From assembly GCA_037043235.1 (NCBI GenBank), contig JAWRVZ010000089.1, positions 496,001 to 560,000 on the forward strand: a DNA stretch of 64,000 bases. Direction: 5' to 3'. The stretch's first letter is position 1, and the number at the start of each line of letters is the position of its first letter. A program made the position numbers and the translations under genes. The DNA is from Rhodeus uyekii. Taxonomy: Eukaryota > Chordata > Actinopteri > Cypriniformes > Acheilognathidae. The notes under the pieces are model-generated. The model worked only from the letters and a program-made list of their open reading frames with translations, ran no database searches and was not told the DNA's origin. Shown in pieces: positions 1 to 12,975 of the stretch.

Positions 1-1167
1 AAATACGTTTAAAACTGAAAGACCATGTGAGAAATCATACAGTGAACTAAAACCTATTTTGCTTTACATGATGAAAGATTTTCTTCATCGATTTACAATG
101 TAATGTTTTTAGAATGCAATTTTCTGCAATAGTTCTTCTCTATTGCCCTGCTGGAAAATCCTCTTAAACCAACTGCAAGTGGTTAATTGACCATTAGATG
201 GTTCAAGATAGTTTTATGTTTAAGTGGATGGTCAACCAGCTCTGGTAAGAGTAGACTCAAAGTAGGGAAATGATTAACCATGTTTGAAATGCTTGACCAC
301 CTTCAAGTTTGACTTTTCTAGCAAGGAGTGCATTAAAGCAAAGTTGACATGAGTACAGATCCATCGAAATATTACAGCTATTTCTTCAGGGCAAAATCTG
401 GACAGTTTGACAATTTAGTCAGCAGATCCCAGGGAATGTAGAGCCTCGGGAGAGAGGAATGGAGAAGTTGTGTGCGGGTGTACAGTTTCACCTTACTTGC
501 TACAGGTCAGTACAATAGCCTGCTCTAATTATGTCCTACAGGTATTGTCTGAATGGAAACCAAAATCAGATCGACTACTCAATCTGTGAATAGTTATAAT
601 GGAGTCATCCAGTACTAACAATAACAGTAATAAAATTTAGTTATTAATATGAAAAGCAATTTTTCAAAGCCTGAAGGTAAGCTGAGTGTATATGACATAC
701 TGATGAAGCTAATGAAAGTTTCAGATGGCTCCATCACAAAAGTCAACACAGATGGCCTGGACTGCAAACCTTTACTCAAGCGTCATTTCTAAGTCATGCC
801 AAGAAATAACAGCGAAAAAGATACTACTTCAACAAACTGCGTGCATAGAGAAGAGAAGTGCTTAAGGTGCATATGTGTGACAGAAGACATATCCAGAGCT
901 CTTACATTTATTTGCTTTCACTTCATTCTGTGTGCATGATATGGAATTGTGTGTCCAAGCATGGAAAGAGAGCATACAGATGTGCAAAACAACGTTTTCC
1001 CAGGTTCGTCCATCTGAGCCCAGGTGCTGGCCACCACATTTATCTTCTAAATCACTCCATCTGTTCTCATATATTCAATCTATACCATACCTCCTGTAAG
1101 AAAATCGCTTTTTAAAGCCACAAAAGAAAGAACAATAGAATGAAAAAATGAACATTTGGATGAATGA
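1..1167. other. No gene or repeat recognised
   Basis: AT-rich DNA with only short chance open frames. I see no splice-framed exon, RNA gene or transposon end here. Confidence 0.5.
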
Positions 1168-1241
1168 TTAGATAGATGGATGGATGGATGGATGGATAGA
1201 TGGATGGATGGATGGATGAATGGATGGATGGATGGATAGAC
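1168..1241. repeat. (GATG)n tetranucleotide microsatellite
   Basis: Tandem GATG units interrupted by GATA and GAATG variants. The interruptions suggest an ageing array. The same motif dominates 62.9-63.5 kb. Confidence 0.95.
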
Positions 1242-1339
1242 AAATCAAGTGACCTTTTGATAGAAGTTCACAAGTAGCTTCACAATACTAAACAAGAAAG
1301 TAACAGAATTAATAATAATACTACATCTTATTCAAAATG

Positions 1340-2062
1340 CGCTTTTCTTAAACCCAAAGAGTACAAAAGAGTAAAACAATACAATCATAAAAACAATAAA
1401 TATTAAAAAGAAATTGAGAGAAAAACACCATCTTAAAAAGATGGGGTTTTAACTGTTTCGTAAAAAAAAAAAAACATAAAGTAGGGGCACTAATAGTTAA
1501 AGGAAGTGTATTCCATAACCTAGGGGCTGCTACAGAGAAAGCTCTTTCACCCGTGGTTTTTGATCTGCAACCAGGCTGTTTGAGGAGGAAAGCATCAGCA
1601 GAGCGGAGAGATCTGGAAGGCACATGAGGTGTAATTAAATCATATGTATGAAGGTGCAGTCCCTTGTACAGCTTTGTATGTTAAGATTAGAGTTTTAAAA
1701 TCAATCACCGGAAGCCAGTGTGAGTTCATAAGCACGCCAGAGATGTGCTGACGAGAAGGTATATGTGTGAAGACACGTGCAGCTGCGTTCTGGATGTATT
1801 AGAAACGCTTAACAGACTTTGCAGGGAGGCCATTAAAAAAGGCAATCTTTCTGCATCAGGTAGAGAAAGAAAAGGTCTAATCCTAGCAATATTCCTGGGA
1901 TGAAACAATTCAGATTTTGACGGGCCAGTGTCAAATGAGAATCAAAAATAACACCCAGATTACGAACTTGAGAAGATGGAAAAATTAGATCAAGGTGCAA
2001 ATTGAAATTCCTGACATTACAAGTAGTTGCCAACGAGCATGACCTCAGACATGGCACCATTC
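1340..2062 (-). mobile_element. L2/CR1-like LINE remnant, 3' end
   Basis: Read on the minus strand, the C-terminal part of a non-LTR retrotransposon reverse transcriptase can be followed through several frames. Pieces include VRNLGVIFDSHLTL (about 1925-1970), RNIARIRPFLSLPDAERL (about 1845-1900), HWLPVIDFKILILTYKA (about 1665-1720) and RAFSVAAPRLWNTLPL (about 1490-1545). In L2/CR1-type LINEs these lie after the catalytic palm, in the order seen here. The frame changes, an internal loss between the second and third pieces, and the missing N-terminal two thirds show a dead, 5'-truncated copy. A second fragment of the same general type lies at about 26.9-27.5 kb. The class is fairly sure; the exact clade is not. 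Confidence 0.85.
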
Positions 2063-3245
2063 AATATAAGAAAATTGTGGTGCATCCATAGTCTGATTTC
2101 CTGCAAACAGTCAGAATGACGCAAATTTCAAGTCAAAAAATGTATCTGTAAAGCCACTGTAGTTATTCATTAAAGCAGTCAAGTATGTATTCTGATATTT
2201 CTCAACTGTTCTTGAGTATTCCTAAGAAAAATACGTCAAATTTTAATATACTAGATGTAATGCATGTGAGTTGAACCCCAAATCCCCACGTTTATTTATG
2301 TTTTGAGAGATCCTAGGTACAGTTTGTGTTCTGTGGCACAGGCTTGGGATCTCCCACATGGTCTAAGCACGTATATGCCAGGAGGCTTGAGCGCTCTATT
2401 TAGAAAAAGGTTTTAAACATGCTACATGTTACTTGTGACCACATATTTTGGCATAGTCCTCTGAAGGGTCGCCCCACCTGTGTAAACATCTAGAATGTGC
2501 TTGATTACTATCAAAACAATACCATCAAAAGGGACGGGATTCCGACCACACAAAACAACTCACCTAAGACTGAATCTGTAACACTTCAACGTGATGCTGT
2601 CTAACAGCCGGGTAAATGTGTAAGACATCTACGTTATGAGACGACACCGGAATCCAGCATCCAAGTGTTTGCTAAGCTGTCTCAATTCTTCCATCTGACA
2701 ATGCTTAGCATTTTAGTGCCCTAAAGAGAATTTTTAATTGTAATAAACGTCGATGGCTGTGGAAGGAATGTGATGGTATAAAAGAAACGTAATGGTGATT
2801 ACGACAATTGGTTGATGGCATAACAAGAATGCACAAAATCCCAAACCCTTCACTAGTTTATATCCTAAACTATTACATGATCGGTAGGAAGAGTATCCAC
2901 TTTGGAAAGCCCTCCAAAAACAATTAGGCAATAACACAAAGAACCATTTGCAAATTAAATATCTTTAAATTAAAAATAAATATCCCTCAGAATTCAGAAA
3001 TGGTTCCCTACATTATCATGACAACATTAATGTATCTCAAAATATTCAGGAACAAAAAAATGTTTTTGTGTGTTTTGCAACTTCACAAATATCAATCAAA
3101 CTTTTTCAGCTTCACTTTTTTTCTGTAAACTCTGGGAAATGCTGCTTTTCTCAAACTAAATCTAAAATGGAAGCATTAGTGAGTGAAAGAGTCAGGTGAA
3201 GGGGTGAATATCCACTGGGGATGAGGGTGTGGGAAGAGAGGGGGC
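2063..3245. other. No gene or repeat recognised
   Basis: AT-rich unique-looking DNA. Short open frames only, none with a recognisable domain or splice context. Confidence 0.45.
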
Positions 3246-3278
3246 AAGGTCAGGGTTAAAGGTCAGGGTTAAAGGTCA
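3246..3278 (+). promoter_or_regulatory. Possible nuclear-receptor binding cluster (two DR1-like sites)
   Basis: Two adjacent copies of GGGTTAAAGGTCA (3253-3265 and 3266-3278) follow an AAGGTCA half-site at 3246-3252. Each copy has the layout of a direct repeat of AGGTCA-type half-sites with one spacer base. HNF4, COUP-TF and RXR heterodimers are known to bind such sites. It may equally be a chance two-unit 13-bp duplication. No gene start is visible nearby. Confidence 0.35.
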
Positions 3279-3480
3279 TTCTGTCTGAACCAGGTCAAGC
3301 GAGAGGGCAGATATCCATTAAAAGCACATCCTGTGTTTTGCTGTGCCTGCAAACACACTAGAAAAGCCTGTAGATATAACTTTGAAAAAATATATACTTC
3401 TCACACAGTTCTTCTTTTTTTTGCTGTATATTTTAACTAAATGCTGTCTTGCAAATGTATGACCCTAAACATTTGAATAG

Positions 3481-3765
3481 GTGTGTGGCCTGGTAAACCC
3501 TACATTATGTGGGAAATATGTCCCAACAAAGATCGCAATATCTGAAACCCTTGTCCTTGTGTGGAGATTTTTCGGATTCTATAAGGAACACTGCTTATAA
3601 ATCATATTAAAAATCATACACTTTTTGCAAATGTAGAAACATTTTCTGTAATTGGTAGGTTTAGGTGTAGGGTTAGTGTAAGGGGACCGAATATACAGTT
3701 TGTACAGTATAAAAAAAGCATAATGTCTATGGAAAGTCCCCATAAAACATGAAAAAACAACATAA
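3481..3765 (+). repeat. Common fish interspersed repeat (GGGTTAGTGTAAGGGGA type)
   Basis: A decayed copy of a repeat that I recognise from many fish genomes. It runs from a 'gtcccaacaaag' block through 'taggtttaggtgtagggtta' to 'ggaaagtccccataaaac'. A second copy lies at 40882-41103 between two (GT)n arrays. The transposon class is not known to me. Confidence 0.65.
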
Positions 3766-4412
3766 AATATTTCAAATTTCCATTTACATTTTTTTTAAAC
3801 CCAAATCAGTTATGAAATTAGTTTGCAGAGAAATTATACAATATTAATTTATTGGATATCACCTGCAAAATCATCAATATTGTAAATATATAGTGAATAT
3901 TTACTCAGCACTCCTGAAACCCCACAACTATATTTTTCAGGGAGATCATGTAGATCTGTTTGTTTAGATGTGACATACATGTAGTGTGCAATGCACTTCT
4001 GTTGAGGTTAGTGGCACTCCAGAAAGAAGCAAAGGGGCACAGGTCATGTGAACTGGTTGAACTGCTCGCTGCAGTTTGTTTAGCAGAAATAATGCTCTCC
4101 GGTGCCCCCAGAAAGAGATGCCGCAGGTGAGTCAAAGGTGGGTCAGGGGATAAGTGTTTGTGTTTGTACGTGTGCTTGGGAAACGAAAAAGAAACACGGA
4201 CAGCACTTTTCTCATGCATTTTTGGGCTTTGACTAGGTGTTGATTACACCAGACAAGCGCAAAGAGACTCTGAACATCACATACTGACAAATGCATTTTG
4301 TTCCACTCTCAGTGAAATGACGCCAAACCGAGACAGTGTGAGAGAAAAATAGATAGCAAAAGAGATCAAAGAGGCTCGTTCTCCATCTGATTCGCAAATG
4401 CACCCTTGTTAC
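3766..4412. other. No gene recognised
   Basis: A 104-codon open frame on the minus strand (3905-4219) has no recognisable domain and no splice signals that I trust. I regard it as chance. Confidence 0.4.
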
Positions 4413-4442
4413 TGAAAACGTCTGAAACCCCAGACGTTTTCA
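4413..4442. repeat. Perfect 12-bp inverted repeat with 6-base loop
   Basis: TGAAAACGTCTG at 4413-4424 is followed by AAACCC and then its exact reverse complement CAGACGTTTTCA at 4431-4442. The arms hold the core ACGTCT. There is no T-run after it, and no coding region is nearby. Confidence 0.8.
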
Positions 4443-5929
4443 TGGAGATCAGAGAGTTAAAAAGCACAATAAACCATTAGCCAGCAGAGTGAAAAGAGGA
4501 GGAATAAATGCCAAATGTGCGGAAAACATTTGTAATACGTCTGTTTAAGACTTCATTATAGTACAGCTGGCCAGCAAAATCCCTCCACCTGTTCTGTTTA
4601 AAGTACGAGAAACTGTCGGTGTGGTCAGACGATCACAGTGACCTTTCACCTTTTTATATTTTCTTTTTTAAATAACCAAACCAACTAGCTTCAAAATAAA
4701 TCAAAACATTTGATTAGACGTAACAAGTCATGTCAATCTTGATTACTGAATAAACATTTAAAAAACTATAAAACATTTAAAAATAGCGTCTGCATATAAC
4801 TGGGAATAAAATTTCTTTGATACAATCAAGGGTTTGCTCAAATCTGAGAGCAAAAGACAGAAGTTATAAAAGACTATTCTTAAAGAACAAAAACATCTTA
4901 AACACAGTTAAAGTTTCCCCTGCATGACTGATGATTTGAAAGCCTTTCGTTGATGCTTAAAATAAATGAAATCTGCACATCTATAATGCCATCCGCATTT
5001 ATTTTAATGCCACTGCAGTCCCATATGAGGAATGCAACCCCCAAGCAGAGACTATGGAGGAAAAACCACCGTAATATCATTCAATAATCAAAGAGACAAC
5101 TGAAATCGTACAGTTCTTTGTTGAGATGCCAAAAGACATGCGATTCACGAAAAGAAAAAGCAACATCCCTAAAGACAAGCTTTGTGGATTTTTAGAGGCT
5201 TAACAACACAGGCTTTAAGCTTTGTAATCTTTGTAATCTAAGTAGTTATATTCTATTATAACTAACAGACACTACAGAAGAGAAGATGACAATGTTTTCG
5301 TTCTCTCTCTCTTGTGGTTCATGCCTCGTCTAGTCAAAAGTTGATTCACATGGTTTTCCATTGTTAAAGACTTGTTTTGCTCAACAGACAATGGCGATTT
5401 GCATGATTGTGAGAATGATTACATAATCGATATAATACTGACTATAACTACCATGTGCTTTGCTATTTTGATGCAGGAATTTAAACAAGCTAAAGGATTA
5501 ACAATTCAGTTTTTTGTGATAATGTGAATGGTGCTTGGCATTCAAACATTTTTGCCAAAGTACTACAGTGTTGTGGACAGTTACTATAACGTTACTAACG
5601 TGTTTGGCTACTGACATACAGATACGTATCTTTTATCATCTCATTTCTTTGGGTAATTTTGCTGCAATAGAATGTTGGGGCTTTTGAAAATTTGAAAGTA
5701 AACCGTATTAAAATAAGAACAAACAAACAGCAAAAGATAGCACAAATAAAATGTATTTAGTCAAGAAATGCTACTGAAATTGTATAAATAATATGCAAAA
5801 TAACACTGGATAGTCTTTGTTGTAAAAATTAAATATAGATTAAGGCTTACCATTAAAGATTGCAAAAGTTACTCAGTCAAGAACACCGAATGATTTTCTC
5901 TTTGTGTTTTGTTCTTTGATCAACATGAT
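4443..5929. other. No gene or repeat recognised
   Basis: AT-rich DNA with chance open frames up to 60 codons. Nothing assignable was seen on either strand. Confidence 0.45.
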
Positions 5930-6661
5930 TGTCAGCATTGTAGCGTGGTTGCGTGTGCGATGTGGAGAACACAAGGAGCCAGAGATGCAGCAAACTCAGT
6001 GTTACGTCCCTAGGGACATAAGAGTTTTGGGGTTATTTTCTTTCTCTGTTTTGTTGTAGTGTCTGAAAAGAGACTGCTTGTTTTTGCTTTGGTTGATATT
6101 TGTTGTTGGTTTCTCTTGTTTAAGTTGTTTTATTATTGGGAGAATTCTTGGTCATGCTGACTATCTTTTGGTACTCCCCTTTTGTTGAGATATTGTGAGA
6201 CATTTTGAAACACTCATCTCAGTGAAGTCGGGTGGAGACAAAAAGGTACTAGGCAAGATGCACGTGACCTACACCTACACGCGTAGGAATGTTATCTGTT
6301 AGAAACACCAGGTAAGAGGATTTGTAACACTCAGGTTTACTTACAAACACGAAAACAAAAGACTAGAAATTAACTGAAACTTCATAGTGCAAAACTCTGA
6401 GTACCTGGAGACACGGAGCGGCATCCTCACACAAGGGAAACTATTCACATAGTAACATCAACAAGAGACAAAGACAAGGGAACACAGGAAGGTATAAATA
6501 CACACGGGGCAGATGGGGAACAGCTAACAAGACTTTAGGTAAGGGACTAAACATTCAGGTGCGGGAGGGACACGGAAGGTACATAGAAGGGACCCGGAAG
6601 TGAACAATGAGACAAGACCGTGAAAATGATAGACAACAGCAGGGAAATTAGGCTGCTGTCA
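5930..6661 (-). mobile_element. Old solo LTR, split by a younger LTR
   Basis: On the minus strand this reads as a long terminal repeat. It starts TGACAGCAGCC, has a TATA-like TGTATTTATACC near the middle, and ends ATGCTGACA. The two outer parts (5930-5999 and 6330-6661) are continuous once the younger insertion is removed. No matching target duplication flanks it (ATGAT on the left, CTAAG on the right), and no internal retrotransposon genes are present. It is therefore probably an old solo LTR, or a fragment whose ends I place imperfectly. Confidence 0.6.
6000..6329. mobile_element. Solo LTR, 330 bp, nested in an older LTR
   Basis: Starts TGTTACGTCCC and ends TTTGTAACA, so it has TG...CA ends with a 6-bp inverted TGTTAC/GTAACA. 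It is flanked by an exact 5-bp target duplication, CTCAG, at 5995-5999 and 6330-6334. No internal domain is present, as expected after recombination between two LTRs. Orientation is unsure. The family is not recognised. Confidence 0.85.
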
Positions 6662-6761
6662 CTAAGAGTTTATGCATGGTTCCAATAAACTTATATAGTC
6701 AGTGTTTAACTGTATATATTTTGACAATTTTTGTGTGTAATTGACCGTCAAGTGCAGTAAA

Positions 6762-6801
<40 letters not shown>

Positions 6802-6802
6802 A
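6762..6802. repeat. (TATC)n microsatellite
   Basis: About ten uninterrupted TATC units. Confidence 0.97.
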
Positions 6803-9800
6803 GTGGTGAGCGCACTTTTGGTGTGTGTGCGAAACTTGCAGAATGAGTCAAATTATGCACAATACAAGCACTATTCAACTGGAGCGAAAGATATGAGTGA
6901 GAGAGAGGTCATGGGTGTGTGTCAATTTGCCGTCGGAGAGAAGAGAACAAGAATGCTCAGCTTGTATCTGTGTATTGATATAACTACATTAATGAAATAT
7001 AGAAAAAGAGTATTGGAACAGTTTTAGATATTTCAGTAAAAATATACCTATCAAAATATCGGTATATCAATATTTTTTGACAAGACTCGTTTCTAGGGTG
7101 TTTTAGATGGTTGTTGGGATTCGAAGCCTAAATGCAAGTTGTAAATAAGACAAAGATTACTGGAACACAATTTAATAGTTTAGTTCAATGTGTTACTTGC
7201 CATTTATTTGTGAAATTTACTAGCAATTTCAGAGTGAACATTTTTCAGTGTATGAGTAATAGTAATTAAAATACACAATTTTATAATTACAAAGGAGCAA
7301 AAAAAAGCACAATCTGAACCAACCAAGAACGGGGAATTACTAAAGTGGACAGAAATTTATGAATCAAAGACCACGACAAAGCAAACGGCTCCCTGGTATC
7401 AAATTCACTCGCTCACATCATTTAGCATGACAGCTCATTATGGCTCCGCTGCAGTGAGACGGCTGTACAAATAACAGGGGAAGTTCTGATCTCTCGGTAG
7501 GTCAGCGCCTTCAAAACACTCCCTGCTACCCCATGCAAAGGTAGTGTTTGCCAGAGGGGTCCGGTAACCCCTGTCACCCGTCTGGAACCTGAGAGCCAGC
7601 ACATCGCCCAGATTTAATTAACCTGCCAATGAGTTCAGCCCAATTCCTTTTCTGAAATCAACATCACATCAGCTGATTGTAACTTATTGTAGGAAAACAC
7701 TGAACTGCATTCATTAACAATACAACAACATCCTAATCTAACTGTAGATTTAGCCCAACCAATTTGCTACCAATAAAAGGCACATTTTTTACGATTAGTG
7801 TGCCAAATAAGGTCTAAACCCCAAAAATGTAGGTGTTTTGTTTGCTTTTGTTTTTTTTTAATGGGACTGTCTAAAACCTTGATTTGTCATTTTCTATCTA
7901 TAAAGACTTAATAAAAATTAATAGGCAATATTGGGTCAGAACAATAAATGTGTATTTTGTGCCCCTAAAAATCATGGGACACAAAAATATAGTATAACAT
8001 ATCCTTGGTCAGTGTCAGAATGCAAAGTAGGCATCTCGATGAAGTCTAAACACACCTGTTCAAAACCAACGCTACACACTACATGCACATCATACTCGAA
8101 ACACACAAACACTTTTACGCATCAGCCTCTCTGTGACCACAGCTGAATGGAAGATAACCCGACTTCACTACTCGCGTAATCACATGACTCAGATCAGATT
8201 CTTCAGTCTCTGCCATTGAGAGGAAACCTTGTAAGCTCATGCGGTCCGCAAGCTGGATATTTTAATTTCACAGCTGAGGTCATGCCAAAATGTGTGTGCA
8301 TGCTTTTTTTTGTACCATAATTCACAGCCAGAGTATAGCCAGAGTACAAAATGAAAAATTATGGCTTTGTAAAATATTATGGAGAATAATGTATGGTTGA
8401 AATTGATCTGCAAAATCTTTAAACTTAAAAAAAAACAACTTCAAGACAAAAATGCATTATTAATATTATATTATAGTAAAATATTATAAAAATTAATTAA
8501 TTTACATTTAATTAAAAAGAATAATATTAATTATTAATTCCTTAAATTATAGGAAATAAAAATAAACATTTTGAAAATACTTATCCACTCAGAATGATTG
8601 CAGTTATATGATTTTTGTTATCCTAAATGCTGTCTTTTTCCACCTTAGTTTAGGAGCTGAATTGTAATTCTGAATGGCACACAACTCTGTATGTTATGCA
8701 TGACAGGAAATCACTGGCAGAAATGGCCCACAATAAATATGCAAGAGAAACAAAGTGAGGGTAAGGAAGACAAATGTGGAGGCGTGCTGTAATACTTTGG
8801 GAGAAAGAACGTTTTGGCAGAGCAAGACTCAAAGGTGTTGGAAATATTCACTCATCCCGTTTTCGTGTGCTTGATTCAGAGCCAGCTTATAAACCTTAAG
8901 CAGCAACTGAAAACCTTCAAGCACTTCAAACTCAGTAACCTTCAGTTCATCAGCATGATGAATAGATGCAAATCTTTGAATAGATCACTTTTGTTGCTCT
9001 GTTGTATTGGTTATGTGCAGGCCATCTGTAAAATCTTCGCAGATTTGTATCAAAAAATGAAAATGGTGAGAGAGAAGAACATTAAACGGTGACATCATTA
9101 CTCTGAGTACATCTGGAGACAACACTGTGGCCTTGTTCTAACGGCAATTCATTTAGTCCAGGAGTGAGTGATGAGTGTAGCTTTGCATAACACCGTTTTA
9201 TCCATCCTGTCTTTTTTCTCCTCTGCCCTCTTTTTTCCTTCTCTCTTCCATCGCTCTGATCCAAAGCGTCAGGCAGTGGACCAATAATAAAAGAAAATGT
9301 CCTCAATTTTAAGTTAAAGAGGGGGAAAACTGGATTGGAAAATTACAAAAAAATATTACACTGAATTTGGAGTACAGGGAAAATAATAATTTTATCGCAG
9401 AGATTAACAGTGGAAATGATGAACTATACTGTGGTTTACATGTAATACAGACTATAAACAACAACTGAGTGAATCTCACAAAACCAGGAAAAGACACCTA
9501 CTTTTGAAACTTTTAAGACCATATTACAGTGTAATAGTGTTTTACACATTCTCCTCACCATAATCTCAATATTAATTAATGGGAAAAATCAATACATTTT
9601 ATTGAACTGGAATTATGGCCTCTTCATGTGTCGCTTAAACACAACATTGCACATTATGCTCTTCTCCATGGATGAATCTGATCTCACTCAAAATTAATTC
9701 CAGAGGCCCCATAAACAGGCCTTTGCCATGTGTGTACATGTGAAGTACAAACGTATAAAAGCCATTTGTTTCTTAACTATTTTAAGTACCAGAAACAGCC

Positions 9801-10881
9801 CATAATAAGCTGTAATGGGCAACATGATATTATCTAAATAAAGGCCATACATCATTGTCCCATGCTTTAAATCAGCTCTTTGTCGTTTCCGGAAGTTAAA
9901 CAGCCAAGGATACTGTGGCTGAAGAGAAGTTTGATATGATTTAGCGTGTTTACTTCTGTCACTCATGTCGTAGAGGACTACAAGAAATATGAAGCACTGA
10001 TGTTGGTTGTGTAGAACAGATTCTGTTAGACTGTGGACTAAGAAGGTTCATTAACAATTACATTTTTTACACAGACTAACATTTGTAAAGCAAATGAATC
10101 TAACATGTAATCAAATTAACATCAAATACATTAAATCAGCATCTCTAAACAAAAACACGCATTTGAGGCCCGACCAGTTTGAATTATGTACAGTACAGAT
10201 TATATGGTGATATGGACATGACATAAATTGACTGTTAGGTGCTTAAATACACTTACATTAACAACATCTGAGTCATGAAAAAATATTTAACCCATGACTA
10301 ATATTACAGTCCAAGCCCACATTCAGCACCATAGCAAAATCACAAGTCTGGAGAAATAATTTACAGGCTGGGGCCCTGGATGTGCGTCGCCTGAGACAAA
10401 TCAAATTACACATTTGATGTACTATAACCAAACATTCTCTAAGGCTGTGAAAGCCTAAGATAAAAGGTTGTAAATGGTCTTTAATGTCATGCATTTGGAG
10501 GACTGATTGACACTTTGTGAGGTTGCTCGGCTGTTCTGAACTAACTAGCTGCCTTCTCGCTGGTATTACTGCCAAACATGTTTCTGCTTTGTATATCTTA
10601 TTCTGAAGCAAATAATTTGCTGATTAAACAAAATTAAACGATTTCAGCTATTATATATGTAAGCATTATCTGAGCATACGAGCTAAACACAATAGCAAAT
10701 ACATGAAGGAAGAAAGTGAACAGGTGGTGTAGATTTATACAAAGCAGAGAGTGCTTCTAAAATTAGTATGTAAATACTTAATGCTTGAATCACGTCTTCA
10801 TTAAACCCCAGTGCACAGTACAGCAGGCATGTAAAACGCATATGTACTGCCTTTCTTCTGTGAGCAAGTATTCACTCACCC
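6803..10881. other. No gene recognised; one shared repeat motif
   Basis: AT-rich DNA. The segment at 7201-7245 (tgaaatttactagcaatttc and what follows) resembles 29270-29315, so an old interspersed repeat is present. Open frames up to 112 codons (10273-10611, minus) show no recognisable domain or splice context. Confidence 0.4.
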
Positions 10882-10905
10882 CCCACACACACACACACAA
10901 ACACA
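10882..10905. repeat. Short (CA)n tract
   Basis: Short CA array preceded by a run of C. Probably polymorphic but not long. Confidence 0.9.
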
Positions 10906-12264
10906 TTAAGACCTAATTTGGAGCATAATGCCTCTTTTATTTCTAAATTATAACGAGAATGGTTAAAGTCTGTTGCACAAATCATTATAATTGATTGCGC
11001 CATTTCACAACCAGACCGAAGCGGACTTAGAAAAACAAAAACAAAATGTGCCTTTTAAATCAGCCACAATCATTTCACACAGAATTTAATTTTAAATGTT
11101 TTATATTGCCGTTTTGTAACTTTTAACTGCACATGTTTTGTAGTTGCTAGTATTACAATCCCACAATCAAAATGTGACAAACATTTAAAAGCTCTCTCTT
11201 TCCAAAAAAGAAAAAGAAATTGTATGTGTATAGAAAAAACTTGAGAATGAGCGACAACAGCTCTCCAAAAAGATTAGCTCTTCACGTTAGATAAAAATTA
11301 CAGACCAATTTTACACTTCTTAAGCTGATTATCATATCACCCAAGCTATTAGAAACATTTATTTTTCTCCTCTAGCAACAATTCTGACTGATGACCATCC
11401 AGACATCCGACCATTTTTTCATCCGGTTACTCAGCAGAATAATCCTTACAGAATCAATAAATCTGTCAATTTAATCATAAACAGCAAAGAAACTACAAAC
11501 AAAGTAACGCCTTCAAAAACAAACCAATGGAAAATGTAGCAGTATTAAAATGATTGGTGTTTGCACCATAGGATATAGCTTCATATTTATTCCCTCAAAT
11601 AAATTATGGAACCAAAGAATGTGTATCAATCACATTTTGCAAACTGTATCATGAAATGTAGCAGCGGGAGCCATCAACTGAATATATGTGACAAGAAATG
11701 GTAACATTGTGTCATCAGACATGAAATTTCACATGCCAAGTTTGACTCATGGGAACGGGAGGACGCAAGTCTGTGTAATTGATAGCATCACTCAGCTCAC
11801 TCTGGCTACTCCAGTTATCTCTGTATGTATCTTTTAGGCAACAATAAAGTGAAATGTAAAAAAAAACACCACTCTGCCTCTTTTTGTTTTTATTTAAAAC
11901 AATCAAACAACATTAATAGTCACACAGATATGGTTCAGGCAATGCGTACATCTTCACTGCATATGTATTTATAAAAAACAACCTTGCCTCTTTTCGCTGA
12001 ATGTCAGTTTTAAATTTCAATAATATCCATTACAAAAGCATAAGAAAGAAATAAAACCAACAATTCTTTGTATCACCACTACAGGCATCAGAGCCATGGC
12101 AGAAGGACTAGCCAAGGAAAGATTGTTCCAGGTGGGGTTAATGAGCGCTTAGTGCCCAGCAATCGATCAAATTTTCAAATGGGCGCAATTTTTTTTTTTA
12201 AAGGCTTTAGGCTTTAAACAATTACATTCTCGCTTGAAAAACTCTTAAAACTACATTTCGTGAC
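10906..12264. other. No gene recognised
   Basis: AT-rich DNA. A stretch at about 11490-11560 has words (acaaacaaagtaacg, tgtagcagta) that recur in the tandem repeat at 12976-13690, so it may be an outlying decayed unit. Confidence 0.4.
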
Positions 12265-12641
12265 TGTCACGCAGTGGTGCTGGTGTGCGATGCGGAACAA
12301 ACAAAAGCTCATTTAATACAAACAAAACCAAAGACTTTAAGTACAAAACAAATAAGCACACTTGTGCAAAAAAAAACTAAACTTAACCCAAAACTCTAGA
12401 ACCTCAACAGACAGCATTCACAGAGAACACACTTCATTAACAACCAACAAACACAAGGGAAACGCAAGAGTGATTTATACACAAGGGAATTACAAACACC
12501 TGGGAGACTAAGAATTAAGTGATTGCATGACAGGTGCAGGGAGTGAAACAATGACCCGATAGACAGGAAGTGAAACAATGACAAGACTGACAGGAAGTGA
12601 CAAAGAAGACCCAGACAGACAGGAACAGTGTTACAGTGACA
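12265..12641 (-). mobile_element. Solo LTR remnant, about 377 bp
   Basis: The left edge reads TGTCACGCAGTG and the right edge GTTACAGTGACA, giving TG...CA ends with a 6-bp inverted TGTCAC/GTGACA. On the minus strand an AATGAGC/TTAAATGAGC region and A/T-rich stretches fit a polyadenylation zone near the end. The flanking 5-mers (GTGAC and CAATA) do not match, so no target duplication supports the limits. No internal domain is present. Confidence 0.6.
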
Positions 12642-12975
12642 CAATAACAGTTTTGTTTTTTTTACTATGCAAGTTTTCTCATTGACGTTGGTTGGTGCAA
12701 GTTGCATTCTGGGATACCAGTTTGTCTAAAGTCTGCACAAGTCATCTCGAGATGCATCCTGGATAAAAGGGGCGGCTCAAGAACACATCCAGAGATTTGA
12801 AGTGTACTTGGCTAGATGTGAATTATGAATTGGAAAAACATTTGGGCACAATTTTTCACAAATCCATAAGTCCACGAGTACAGACAGAAACGCATATATA
12901 CAATGATTAATATAAATAACTAGTGTAAATGATTCTCACTGATTTGCCTTCATATGCCACATATCATCACATTTA
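12642..12975. other. No gene recognised; TATA/GC-box-like words
   Basis: The string ggataaaaggggcggctcaa at 12761-12780 combines a TATA-like and a GC-box-like word. No transcript or exon can be tied to it. Confidence 0.3.

Noticed and set aside
10318..10336. REST/NRSF-like site (TTCAGCACCATAG)
   Set aside because: Only the left half resembles the 21-bp consensus. The right half is absent.
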